This document shows, piece after piece, positions 7,958-16,924 of a stretch of 64,000 nt of DNA. The stretch is from Imtechella halotolerans (lineage in GTDB: Bacteria; Bacteroidota; Bacteroidia; Flavobacteriales; Flavobacteriaceae): assembly GCF_028743515.2 (NCBI RefSeq), contig NZ_CP117969.2, positions 1,237,001 to 1,301,000 on the forward strand. Reading direction: 5' to 3'. Position numbers and translations under genes: made by a program. The first letter of the stretch is position 1. Every line of letters begins with the position of its first letter. The notes below the pieces were generated by a model that was not told the origin of the DNA, did not search any database, and was given only the letters and a program-made list of their open reading frames with translations.

Positions 7958-10900
7958 ATGATTATAAAACACGAGAGTATAACCCCAGCATTAGAAGGCC
8001 TCTTTTGGGAAATAGATATTGAATGTGCCAAACACACCATACTCAATCCTCAACTTTTAAAAGCTTTAGGCCACTCAGGTCAATACTTAGAAACCACTTC
8101 CGAACAAATTAAAAATCTTATACATCCGGAGGATTTGGAAATAATTTCAAATCGATTTAATTCTATTATTCTAGATGACTTTAAATCACATTATACGTGT
8201 AAATACCGTGTAAAAAAACAAGACAATTCCTATGCATTCATTGAGGAATCTGGATTTTTAGTAAAAGACGAAAAGGGAAATCCAACCCGATTAATGGGTA
8301 TGCTGAAGGACTATTCACCGGAAAGAATTAAAGAGTTACAAAAGTCATTACATCATGAAGTTATTCATCTCATGAAAAATGATGTATCACTTTCAAAAGC
8401 TCTCCATGAAGTCTTGGCCTACATTTCCCAATATGGTAATTTTATCCTAAGTGAAGTTTGGCTAGTAAGCGAGTATAAAAATGAAATCTTTTTACATACT
8501 CGTGGTCCTTCCAATAAAACGAACCGGAAATTCTATACTATTTCTGGTGCTATCAAATACTTTAAAAAAGGGAAAGGACTTCCCGGTATTGTCTGGAAGG
8601 AAAAAAGCACTCAATTATGGGATATTAATTCCATGAAAGAGAAAGGTGAAAGATATAAGGGGATCCAAGGAACTAGTATTGATACCATTTTTGGACTCCC
8701 CCTTATTCATGGCGAAACTGTAATTGGTGTTCTTGTTTTAGGGACCGATCAAGGACCAACCTGGCTAAATGATAATCAAACCATATTTGATTCTCTAAAA
8801 CAATTTCTTGGCGCTGAAATCAAAAGACGATTGCAAGAAAAAGAGTTACATTCTTTTTTTAATAGTGCTCCTGATATTATGGCTGTGGCAGGGCCTGATG
8901 GCTACTTTAAAAAGGTTAATCCCGCTTTTTGCGACCTTCTAGGGTATACAGAAAAGGAACTTACCTCTACTCCTTTTATCACATTCATACATCCGAACGA
9001 TCTTAAAGACACTTCCAAGGAATACGAAGAAACTATTACTGGAGACCGAAAAGCCACCAATTTTGTAAATAGATACAGAACTAAGAGTGGTCATTACAAA
9101 TGGATTTCATGGAGTTCTTCTACTGCTTTTGCAGAAGCTGGTTATGTATTTGCATATGGTAGAGATATTACAGATAAAAAAGAATTACAAGACTTACTCA
9201 ATAGAGTTTCTAATATGGCCCGCATTGGTGGTTGGGAAATAGATTTTATTAACAAAATTCATTATTGGTCTCCTATAACCAAAGAAATCCATGAAGTTTC
9301 TATGGATTTTCAACCCAATTTGAAAACTGCTATAGATTTTTATAGAGAAGACGTTAGGAACAACGTGAATGATATCGTTAATAACACCCTTAGTAATGGC
9401 GACCCATTTGATTTTGAAATGCCTATAATAACTGCATTAGGTAATGAAAAGTGGATAAGAGCAATCGGGCAGGCTGAATTCGCCAATGACGGCACCTGCC
9501 TTAGATTATTTGGAAGTTTTCAAGATATAAGTGATCATAAAGAAACTGCCTTACGTCTAAAAAGTATATCCGATAATGTCCCAGGTGTGATTTTTCAATA
9601 TCACTACAATACAGATGGATCTGATAGCCTTAATTATGTAAGTGAAGGAGCTTATGAGATTTGGGGCCTTACTCCAGATGAATGTATGAATGATTCCTCT
9701 ACCGTATGGAAAGGTATTGCTAAGGGAGGAGATATTGATGGACTAAAACAATCCATTATTGATTCGGCTACCAGCTTTAAACAATGGCAATATCAATGGA
9801 AATATATAAAACCTGACGGAAGCGTACGATATCATAAAGGAATTGGAAATCCTAAACAAATGCCTGATGGTAGCGTACGTTGGGATTCTATAATAGTGGA
9901 CGACACAGACAAAAAAATAGCAGAGCTTGAACTGGATAGAAAAAACAACTATCTGTCAGTAATATCTCAAGTAGTAAGTTGCTTTGTGTTTCACGATAAT
10001 TGGTTTACAGCCCTTGAAGAGGTATTTGAACTTACGGGTAAAGCTTTAAAGGTAGATAGGGTGTATTATTTTGAAAACTATCATGATTCTGTCGCCGGTA
10101 AGCTTTTTAGCAGTCAAAAATATGAGTGGACTAATGGAATTGTATCTCCTGAAATAGATAATCCAAAAATGCAACATATGGATTCCTTGCAATTTCCAGA
10201 ATTATTCGACCCATTGATCCATGATAAAATTTGTGTCGCCAATGTGAAAGAACTACCAAAAGGAGCATATAAACGCATATTGATATCTCAGGATGTTGTT
10301 TCAATTTTAGTACTTCCCGTGGAAGTAGAAGGTTATTTTTACGGTTTTGTGGGATTTGACAATTGCTTGCAAGAACGTGATTGGACAGAATGGGACATCG
10401 CCTTTCTTAAAAGCATAACCTCGAATTTAGCTTCTGCCATACAAAAACAAAAGGCTAGATTCGCATTAGAAAAAGCATTCAATGAGAAAAACACTGTTCT
10501 TGAAAGCATAGGAGATGGTTTTTTTACATTAAACCAAGAATGGGAAATCACCTATTGGAATACCTCTGCGGAAATCATAACTGGCATCCCCAAGGAAGAC
10601 ATTATAAATAAAGATTTCACAGAGCTATTTCCTGAAATTTTTGGTGAAAAGTTCTTTAGGGAAATTGCAGCTTCTCTCTATGATGGTGCCTCGTACAGAT
10701 ACGAAGCCTATATTCGCCCTTTATCAATTTGGGTTGAAGCAAATATTTACCCGCTAGATACAGGAGTTTCGGTTTACTTCAAAGACATTACTGAACGAAA
10801 AGAAAGTGAAAAAGCTCTTAAAGAGGCGAATGAACGATTTGAAAAAGTAACTGAAGCTACTCAAGATGCCGTTTGGGATTGGGACGTAGAAATGGACAGT

Positions 10901-11929
10901 CTTCACAGAAGTCAAAGTTTTCAAACCCTATTTGGGTACAATACTCATTCTCAAAGTAGCTATTCTGAATTTTGGAAAGATAAAATACATGCCAAGGATG
11001 TCGCAGTAGTTCTAAAAAGTATAGAAGAAATAATAACGAATCCAAAAGCCACCCACTGGGAAAAGGAGTATCGAATTATAAAAGAATGTGGGGAAACGGC
11101 TTATGTAATTGATCGAGGATTAATCATAAGAAAATCCAATGGTCAAGCTACCCGAATGGTTGGCGCGGTGGCGGACATTACTCCGAGAAAAAAGCAAGAA
11201 GAATCCTTAAGAAAACTAAACAAACGCTTAAAGGCTCATGCCCAAGAATTAGCTACTTCTAATGCGGAATTAGAACAATTTGCATATGTCGCTTCACATG
11301 ATCTGCAAGAACCCTTGCGCATGGTTACAAGCTTCCTAACCCAACTAGAAAAAAAGTACAGCGATTCCCTAGATGAAAAAGCACATCAATACATCCATTT
11401 TGCTGTCGATGGAGCCAAGCGCATGCGAAATATAATACTGGATCTCCTAGACTATTCTCGTGTTGGGAAAACTCAAGATGAAATGGAAGAAATCGACATG
11501 AATGAACTTCTTGATGAAATTCAATTACTGCAGCGTAAACGTATTGAAGAATCCCATGCGACTATAAAGTCTCAACACTTGCCAACAATAAAAAACAAAA
11601 GAACCCCTATTAGACAAATCCTTCAAAATCTTATTGAAAATGCATTAAAGTATCACAAACCAGGAGTACCACCAGTGATTAAAGTAAGCTTTAGTGAAAC
11701 AAAAAGATTTTGGGAGTTTACCATTAAAGATAATGGTGTAGGAATAGATCCTGAATATCATGATAAAATATTCATAATCTTCCAACGTCTAGAAAACATT
11801 GAAAGCCATAAAGGTACAGGAATGGGCCTAGCACTTGCCAAAAAAATCATTTCCAATATGGGTGGAAATATTTCAGTTAAGTCCACCTTTGGAGATGGAA
11901 GTGCCTTTTCTTTTTCTATTCCAAAATAA
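7958..11929 (+). CDS. Multi-PAS/GAF hybrid-free sensor histidine kinase (1323 aa)
   Basis: Very large cytoplasmic sensor kinase with no membrane segment. Domain order by motif: PAS (1-110), GAF (115-290), PAS (295-410), PAS (415-535), PAS (540-660), GAF (665-830), PAS (845-955), PAS (960-1085), then HisKA and HATPase. The phosphoacceptor is His1114 in S-H-D-L-Q-E-P-L-R-M. The N box is N-L-I-E-N-A-L-K-Y-H, the G1 box D-N-G-V-G-I-D, and the G2 box G-T-G-M-G-L-A-L-A-K. The kinase core resembles phytochrome-type kinases that pair with small stand-alone receivers, and such receivers follow at 12272 and 13721. No receiver is fused to it. The ligand or signal is unknown; six PAS and two GAF modules suggest integration of several cues. 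Confidence 0.93.
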   Translation: MIIKHESITPALEGLFWEIDIECAKHTILNPQLLKALGHSGQYLETTSEQIKNLIHPEDLEIISNRFNSIILDDFKSHYTCKYRVKKQDNSYAFIEESGFLVKDEKGNPTRLMGMLKDYSPERIKELQKSLHHEVIHLMKNDVSLSKALHEVLAYISQYGNFILSEVWLVSEYKNEIFLHTRGPSNKTNRKFYTISGAIKYFKKGKGLPGIVWKEKSTQLWDINSMKEKGERYKGIQGTSIDTIFGLPLIHGETVIGVLVLGTDQGPTWLNDNQTIFDSLKQFLGAEIKRRLQEKELHSFFNSAPDIMAVAGPDGYFKKVNPAFCDLLGYTEKELTSTPFITFIHPNDLKDTSKEYEETITGDRKATNFVNRYRTKSGHYKWISWSSSTAFAEAGYVFAYGRDITDKKELQDLLNRVSNMARIGGWEIDFINKIHYWSPITKEIHEVSMDFQPNLKTAIDFYREDVRNNVNDIVNNTLSNGDPFDFEMPIITALGNEKWIRAIGQAEFANDGTCLRLFGSFQDISDHKETALRLKSISDNVPGVIFQYHYNTDGSDSLNYVSEGAYEIWGLTPDECMNDSSTVWKGIAKGGDIDGLKQSIIDSATSFKQWQYQWKYIKPDGSVRYHKGIGNPKQMPDGSVRWDSIIVDDTDKKIAELELDRKNNYLSVISQVVSCFVFHDNWFTALEEVFELTGKALKVDRVYYFENYHDSVAGKLFSSQKYEWTNGIVSPEIDNPKMQHMDSLQFPELFDPLIHDKICVANVKELPKGAYKRILISQDVVSILVLPVEVEGYFYGFVGFDNCLQERDWTEWDIAFLKSITSNLASAIQKQKARFALEKAFNEKNTVLESIGDGFFTLNQEWEITYWNTSAEIITGIPKEDIINKDFTELFPEIFGEKFFREIAASLYDGASYRYEAYIRPLSIWVEANIYPLDTGVSVYFKDITERKESEKALKEANERFEKVTEATQDAVWDWDVEMDSLHRSQSFQTLFGYNTHSQSSYSEFWKDKIHAKDVAVVLKSIEEIITNPKATHWEKEYRIIKECGETAYVIDRGLIIRKSNGQATRMVGAVADITPRKKQEESLRKLNKRLKAHAQELATSNAELEQFAYVASHDLQEPLRMVTSFLTQLEKKYSDSLDEKAHQYIHFAVDGAKRMRNIILDLLDYSRVGKTQDEMEEIDMNELLDEIQLLQRKRIEESHATIKSQHLPTIKNKRTPIRQILQNLIENALKYHKPGVPPVIKVSFSETKRFWEFTIKDNGVGIDPEYHDKIFIIFQRLENIESHKGTGMGLALAKKIISNMGGNISVKSTFGDGSAFSFSIPK

Positions 11930-12271
11930 TAAAATCACTTAACAACTATGTTTAAACACTTAATAATCTAACTATTACATGAATTGTATTAAAAGAAAGT
12001 TTATATTTGTAATAAAGCCACACATACTATTACACGTAATTCAACACTAATCTTTACACTGGATTCAAATATAATTACAAATAGGATGTCTGGTTCCTTT
12101 TAGTCAATATAGCCCCCCTTATTGAGCCTAAAAGATAGTAAGTCCCTTGTGGCAATAAAGTTTTAGGGTTACCAATATTCCAAATGCAGTGAGGGAGGTG
12201 TTCTTTTGTATGGATCATTGATAATCGAACTAGGGACTTATGGTTAAGATGTAGTACCCAAAATCAACCAT
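11930..12271 (+). other. 342-base gap with possible promoter and folded leader
   Basis: No gene seen. An exact -7 type element TATATTTG lies at 12002-12009, though the nearest upstream TTG (11984) is spaced only 15 bases away. Two nested sets of arms follow. TAAGTCCCT (12139-12147) pairs perfectly with AGGGACTTA (12232-12240). Alternatively CCTAAAA (12127-12133) pairs with TTTTAGG (12161-12167), with TATTG/CAATA (12120-12124 with 12173-12177) outside it. The two folds overlap and so would exclude each other in part. If transcription starts near 12015, the receiver operon has a leader of about 250 bases. Confidence 0.3.
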
Positions 12272-12706
12272 ATGAAAACCGCAAACATCCTACTGGTCGA
12301 AGACAATGAAGGCGATATCTTATTGACTACAGAAGCCCTTGAAGACAGTAAAATCCTAAATAAGATAGATATAGTTCGAACGGGAAAAGATGCGCTGGAC
12401 TATGTCTTCAAAAAAGGAATCTACCATAATGTTATTGAACCGGATCTCATTTTATTAGACATTAACCTGCCTTATAAAAGCGGACATGAGGTCCTTCATA
12501 TCATAAAAGAACACGAGGCTGTTAAGCATATTCCTATAATAATGCTAACAACTTCATCCTCCGAACGAGACATATCACTTTCGTATAAACACCATGCCAA
12601 TTGCTATATAACTAAACCGGTAGATGTTATAAACTTCTTGGATGCCATAGCAACTATTGAGCATTTTTGGCTGAGCATTGTGACCCTTCCTTCCAAAAAG
12701 AAATGA
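12272..12706 (+). CDS. Stand-alone response regulator (Rcp1-like receiver)
   Basis: Single receiver domain of 144 residues with no output domain. The acidic pocket is E10-D11 in L-V-E-D-N-E-G-D, the phosphoacceptor is Asp63 in L-L-D-I-N-L-P, then come the T-T-S-S switch residues and the conserved Lys in C-Y-I-T-K-P. The E-D-N-x-G-D start and the extended alpha4 region are typical of receivers paired with phytochrome-type kinases. The next gene starts one base after its stop codon, so they are co-translated. The likely phosphodonor is the large kinase upstream. Confidence 0.92.
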   Translation: MKTANILLVEDNEGDILLTTEALEDSKILNKIDIVRTGKDALDYVFKKGIYHNVIEPDLILLDINLPYKSGHEVLHIIKEHEAVKHIPIIMLTTSSSERDISLSYKHHANCYITKPVDVINFLDAIATIEHFWLSIVTLPSKKK

Positions 12707-12707
12707 C

Positions 12708-13724
12708 ATGCAAAAGGATAAAAAAGCATATAATATTCTAGTTGTTGAAGATAACTCTGGGGACTTTTTCCTTGTTAAGGAGTATTTGGAAGAAATGATA
12801 CTTACCCCTGAAATCATTCAAAAGCATAGTTTCAATCAAGTATCGGAGTACCTTAGCAGTGGATACATTCCAGAAGTTATTTTACTTGACTTATCGCTTC
12901 CAGATAAAAATGGAGAAGAGCTAATAAGTGCCATACTTCCCCTGACCAAAAACATCCCTATTATTATACTCACAGGCTATACAGATGCAAATTTTGCTAT
13001 AAAAGCACTGGCTTTAGGTATTTCAGATTACCTTCTAAAAGATGAGCTAAACGCCACAACTCTATATAAGTCTATCGTGTACACTATAGAGCGAAATAAG
13101 GCTATAGGACGTCTAAAAGAATCGGAACAGAGATATTCTGATTTATTTCACCTAAGTCCACTTCCGATGTGGGTATTTAATGCAAAGACTTTGCAATTTA
13201 TGGATGTTAATGATTCAGCCATTAAACATTATGGCTATACCTACGAAGAATTTTTATCAATGACCATTGATGAAATACATCCAGAAGGAGACATTCCTGA
13301 TTGTGAAGAAATTATCAAACAAATTGAAAATGAGTCTTTTTCAGGAGGACAATTTTTGCACTGTAAGAAAAACAACACAATCATTGATGTTGAACTTCAA
13401 TGCAATTATCTGGAGTTTAACAATTGTAATGCTGTAATGGTTTTAGCCAATGACATTACAGAAAGATTAGCCCATATAAAAGCCATTGAAAAACAAAATG
13501 CAAAATTACGCCAAATTGCTTGGTCACAATCACATGAGGTGCGGGCCCCTTTATCTCGAATAATGGGGATTTTAAATCTCTTCCAAGAAGATATGATAAC
13601 GAATGAAGAAAAAGAAGAATACCTCAATTATTTAGCCAATGCGGCGGATGAACTTGATACTATAATTAAGAAAATAGTTGATAAGACGCAAGGAATCAAC
13701 ATAACTTTAAATTCAGAATCATGA
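12708..13724 (+). CDS. Receiver-PAS-HisKA protein lacking a kinase ATPase domain
   Basis: A 338-residue protein with three parts. The receiver (8-125) has phosphoacceptor Asp61 in L-L-D-L-S-L-P and K-D-E at the Lys position. A PAS domain (140-255) carries F-H-L-S-P-L-P-M-W-V-F. A HisKA-like dimerisation helix (260-330) has His276 in S-H-E-V-R-A-P-L-S-R. The chain stops just after the second helix, and no N, G1 or G2 box follows in any frame, because the next gene overlaps the last four bases. It may be a phosphate-shuttling or dimerisation partner of the large kinase rather than a kinase itself. A recent deletion of the ATPase domain is unlikely because the following gene is intact and tightly coupled. 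Confidence 0.88.
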   Translation: MQKDKKAYNILVVEDNSGDFFLVKEYLEEMILTPEIIQKHSFNQVSEYLSSGYIPEVILLDLSLPDKNGEELISAILPLTKNIPIIILTGYTDANFAIKALALGISDYLLKDELNATTLYKSIVYTIERNKAIGRLKESEQRYSDLFHLSPLPMWVFNAKTLQFMDVNDSAIKHYGYTYEEFLSMTIDEIHPEGDIPDCEEIIKQIENESFSGGQFLHCKKNNTIIDVELQCNYLEFNNCNAVMVLANDITERLAHIKAIEKQNAKLRQIAWSQSHEVRAPLSRIMGILNLFQEDMITNEEKEEYLNYLANAADELDTIIKKIVDKTQGINITLNSES

Positions 13725-14131
13725 TTTTAGAAACCATTGTAATCGATGATGATGAAATTTTTTTATTGATTTCAAAAAAAATCATTGATCGGAGCAAATT
13801 TCATCCTACCCCAAAGATCTTTGTTGAGAGTATAAAGGCCTTGGATTTTTTAATTCAAGATTACAGTCTTCAAAAGGCATATGTCATTCTTATTGATATC
13901 AATATGCCAACACTTAATGGATGGGAATTTCTTGAAGCGCTAAGGTCATTTGCCAAACCTCAAAACACATTTGTATGCGTGGTATCCTCTTCTACTGATC
14001 AGGTTGACATTGCCCGTGCAGATCAAAATCCATATGTTTTACAATATTTGTCAAAACCTATCACGGTTGAAACACTCGTAAAATTAAAAGAATTACCGCA
14101 GCTGGTAGGTTTCTTTCCCATCACCGAATAA
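13721..14131 (+). CDS. Stand-alone response regulator
   Basis: Receiver domain of 136 residues: acidic cluster D9-D10-D11, phosphoacceptor Asp59 in L-I-D-I-N-M-P, switch residues V-S-S-S and Lys in L-S-K-P-I-T. There is no DNA-binding or enzymatic output domain. Its ATG lies in the overlap with the receiver-PAS-HisKA gene (ATGA type), so it is translationally coupled to it. It probably completes a relay of two free receivers and a HisKA protein downstream of the large kinase. Confidence 0.92.
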   Translation: MILETIVIDDDEIFLLISKKIIDRSKFHPTPKIFVESIKALDFLIQDYSLQKAYVILIDINMPTLNGWEFLEALRSFAKPQNTFVCVVSSSTDQVDIARADQNPYVLQYLSKPITVETLVKLKELPQLVGFFPITE

Positions 14132-14249
14132 AAACACCAAGCTTACTTACAAATATTTTCTGTATTGCAAAATAAACGGTATTTTTACATACATAGTGCC
14201 AAGTGTAAATGGCATATTTCACAACTATTTTCAACGTAAATACCACAAT

Positions 14250-15131
14250 ATGAGCTATACTGATAAAATGCTACGCGATAATGCCTTGCAGGGCAAAACC
14301 ATTGTAGTTACAGGAGGAGGTAGCGGACTAGGAAAATCAATGACTCGATACTTTTTAGAGCTTGGTGCCCAAGTGGCCATTACTTCACGTAATTTGGAAA
14401 AATTAGAAGGCACAGCCAAAGAACTGTCTTTAGAAACAGGTGGTCAATGTCTAGCGGTTGCTTGTGATGTACGTCACTATGATCAAGTAGAAACGATGCT
14501 TCAAAAAGTCCTTGAAACCTATGGAAAAGTTGACATACTTCTTAACAATGCAGCTGGAAATTTTATATCTCCTACGGAAAGACTGTCTTCAAATGCCTTT
14601 GATACCATTATAGACATTGTATTAAAAGGAACAAAAAATTGTACCCTAGCATTTGGCAAACATTGGATTGACGCAAAGCAAACTAATGTAAATGTCCTTA
14701 ATATTGTTACTACGTATGCCTGGACCGGTTCTGCTTATGTAGTCCCTTCTGCTACTGCCAAGGCGGGTGTATTAGCAATGACGCGTAGTTTGGCTGTAGA
14801 ATGGGCCAAATATGGAATGCGATTTAATGCTATAGCACCTGGACCATTCCCTACTAAAGGAGCATGGGACCGATTACTTCCGGGAGACCTTAAGGAGAAA
14901 TTTGACTTGGCCAAAAAAGTACCTCTCAAAAGAGTTGGAGATCATCAAGAATTAGCAAATCTTGCTGCCTATATGGTTTCAGACTTTGGGGCGTATCTCA
15001 ATGGAGAAGTTATCACTTTAGATGGAGGCGAATGGCTTAAAGGAGCTGGACAATTTAATTTATTGGAAGCCATCCCTGAATCCATGTGGGATATGTTGGA
15101 GGCTATGATAAAAAGTAATTCTAAAAAATAA
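14250..15131 (+). CDS. SDR oxidoreductase, 2,4-dienoyl-CoA reductase type
   Basis: Short-chain dehydrogenase of 293 residues with the NAD(P)-binding G-G-G-S-G-L-G motif near residue 26 and the N-N-A-A-G-N motif. At the usual Y-x-x-x-K position it reads S-A-T-A-K-A-G-V, followed by S-L-A-V-E-W-x-K-Y-G-M-R-F-N-A-I-A-P-G-P. That pattern, with Ser in place of Tyr, is the one seen in mitochondrial DECR1-type 2,4-dienoyl-CoA reductases, so a role in unsaturated fatty-acid beta-oxidation is likely. A GTG at 14196 in frame would add 18 residues. The ATG at 14250 is preferred because the family's N-terminal helix begins there. Confidence 0.88.
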   Translation: MSYTDKMLRDNALQGKTIVVTGGGSGLGKSMTRYFLELGAQVAITSRNLEKLEGTAKELSLETGGQCLAVACDVRHYDQVETMLQKVLETYGKVDILLNNAAGNFISPTERLSSNAFDTIIDIVLKGTKNCTLAFGKHWIDAKQTNVNVLNIVTTYAWTGSAYVVPSATAKAGVLAMTRSLAVEWAKYGMRFNAIAPGPFPTKGAWDRLLPGDLKEKFDLAKKVPLKRVGDHQELANLAAYMVSDFGAYLNGEVITLDGGEWLKGAGQFNLLEAIPESMWDMLEAMIKSNSKK

Positions 15132-15167
15132 TAAGCCAGTAAACATCTTGAAAATCAATATATTTAA

Positions 15168-15210
15168 TTGCGGTCGTTTTGTTAACAAAAATCGTTTTCA
15201 AAACCCGCAA
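15168..15210 (+). promoter_or_regulatory. Inverted-repeat region upstream of parA
   Basis: TTGCGG (15168-15173) and GTTTTG pair with CAAAAC and CCGCAA (ending at 15210), making about 12 base pairs with a two-base bulge. The left half also contains the perfect 14-base palindrome TTTTGTTAACAAAA (15177-15190). It lies about 40-80 bases before the parA ATG. It may be an operator or part of the promoter region; a terminator of the SDR gene is less likely because no clean T-run follows. Confidence 0.4.
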
Positions 15211-15247
15211 ATAATTGTATTTTTACCACTCTAAATCTAAAACATTC

Positions 15248-16021
15248 ATGGGCAAAATTATTGCTATCGCCAACCAAAAAGGAGGAGTTGGAAAAACCAC
15301 CACCTCTGTTAATCTAGCGGCATCTTTAGGCGTTTTGGAAAAAAAAGTCTTATTGATTGATGCCGATCCCCAAGCCAATGCAACCTCGGGTTTAGGAATT
15401 GATGTAGAAAGTATTGAAATTGGAACTTACCAATTACTTGAGCATACTATTGAGGCCAAAGAAGCCATTATGGAGACTTCCTCTCCAAACCTAGATCTTA
15501 TTCCTGCCCACATTGATCTTGTGGCCATTGAAATTGAATTGGTTGACAAAGATGAGAGAGAATACATGTTGAAAAAAATAATTCATTCTCTTAAGGATGA
15601 ATACGATTATATTTTGATTGACTGTGCACCATCTCTTGGATTACTTACTCTTAATGCGCTAACTGCTGCAGATTCTGTGATCATTCCTATTCAATGTGAA
15701 TATTTTGCTTTAGAAGGATTGGGTAAATTACTTAATACGATAAAAAGTGTTCAAAAAATTCACAATCCACAATTGGATATCGAAGGTCTCTTACTTACGA
15801 TGTATGATGCACGTCTGCGACTTTCAAATCAAGTAGTAGAAGAAGTTCAAAAGCACTTTAGTGATATGGTTTTTGAGACGATCATTCAACGTAATGTCCG
15901 TTTAAGTGAAGCACCTAGTTTTGGTGAGACCATCATTAATTATGATGCCACAAGTAAAGGAGCTGTAAATTACATTCACTTAGCACACGAAATCATTAAA
16001 AAAAATAAGGAAAAGGTATAA
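15248..16021 (+). CDS. parA: ParA chromosome-partitioning ATPase
   Basis: Deviant Walker ATPase of 257 residues: K-G-G-V-G-K-T-T-T near residue 11, D-A-D-P-Q-A-N-A, and the D-C-A-P-S-L-G motif. It works with ParB to segregate the chromosome. The ATG at 15248 starts right before the first beta strand (M-G-K-I-I-A-I-A-N-Q-K-G-G). A TTG at 15215 in frame is rejected as start. Its stop codon is directly followed by the parB ATG. Confidence 0.96.
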   Translation: MGKIIAIANQKGGVGKTTTSVNLAASLGVLEKKVLLIDADPQANATSGLGIDVESIEIGTYQLLEHTIEAKEAIMETSSPNLDLIPAHIDLVAIEIELVDKDEREYMLKKIIHSLKDEYDYILIDCAPSLGLLTLNALTAADSVIIPIQCEYFALEGLGKLLNTIKSVQKIHNPQLDIEGLLLTMYDARLRLSNQVVEEVQKHFSDMVFETIIQRNVRLSEAPSFGETIINYDATSKGAVNYIHLAHEIIKKNKEKV

Positions 16022-16924
16022 ATGGCAAAAGCAGTAAAAAAACAAGCATTAGGTAGAGGATTATCAGCTTTATTGAAAGACCCGGAAAACGATATTAAAT
16101 CGGCGTCTGACAAAAATGCTGACAAATTATTAGGGAACATCGTTGAATTAGAATTGGACTCCATAGAGGTGAATCCGTTTCAGCCACGAACCAACTTTAA
16201 TGAAGAAACTCTTACCGAGCTTGCTACTTCAATCAGAGAATTAGGTGTAATTCAACCTATTACTGTTCGCAAGATTGACTTTAACAAGTATCAACTTGTT
16301 TCTGGAGAACGCCGATTCAGAGCTTCTCGATTAGCAGGTCTTACTGCTGTCCCTGCCTATATCCGTATTGCAAACGATCAAGAATCGTTAGAAATGGCCT
16401 TGGTCGAAAATATCCAACGTCAAGATCTTGATCCTATTGAAATCGCCCTTTCCTATCAGCGTCTTATTGACGAAATAAACCTTACCCAGGAGCAAATGAG
16501 TGAGCGTGTAGGTAAAAAACGCTCTACCATTGCTAATTATCTTCGTTTATTAAAACTTGATCCTATAATCCAAACGGGAATGCGTGATGGCTTTATAAGT
16601 ATGGGTCACGGTCGAGCTATTATCAATATTGAAGACAAAGAACAACAGTTAGAAATTTACGAGCGTATAATTGCAGGAAATCTTTCTGTTCGTGATACGG
16701 AAGCACTGGTTAGAAAATTACAAGAACCTACTGGATCTAGCAAGGAAAAAAATTCAAGTGCTGTACCTGCTTACATTGAAGAAGGTGTAGAAAACTTTAG
16801 GGAATACCTTTCAACCAAGGTTAGCGTTAAAGTAGCTAAAAATGGAAAGGGAACATTGGTCATTCCGTTCCACTCTGAAGAAGATTTCAAACGTATTCAA
16901 AAACTCATTGGTAGTGATAAATAA
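16022..16924 (+). CDS. parB: ParB chromosome-partitioning protein
   Basis: 300-residue CTP-dependent parS-binding clamp. The N-terminal tail is basic (K-K-Q-A-L-G-R-G-L-S-A-L-L), the ParA-contacting part. The nuclease-like ParB/Srx domain has G-E-R-R-F-R-A and E-N-I-Q-R-Q-D-L-D-P-I-E. The helix-turn-helix covers V-G-K-K-R-S-T-I-A-N-Y-L-R-L-L. The C-terminal dimerisation domain is short. It directly abuts parA. I found no canonical parS (TGTTTCACGTGAAACA) in the window. Confidence 0.96.
   Translation: MAKAVKKQALGRGLSALLKDPENDIKSASDKNADKLLGNIVELELDSIEVNPFQPRTNFNEETLTELATSIRELGVIQPITVRKIDFNKYQLVSGERRFRASRLAGLTAVPAYIRIANDQESLEMALVENIQRQDLDPIEIALSYQRLIDEINLTQEQMSERVGKKRSTIANYLRLLKLDPIIQTGMRDGFISMGHGRAIINIEDKEQQLEIYERIIAGNLSVRDTEALVRKLQEPTGSSKEKNSSAVPAYIEEGVENFREYLSTKVSVKVAKNGKGTLVIPFHSEEDFKRIQKLIGSDK

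Noticed and set aside
15132-16021. parS site near parA/parB
   Set aside because: No TGTTTCACGTGAAACA-like palindrome is present; the TTTTGTTAACAAAA palindrome has a different sequence.
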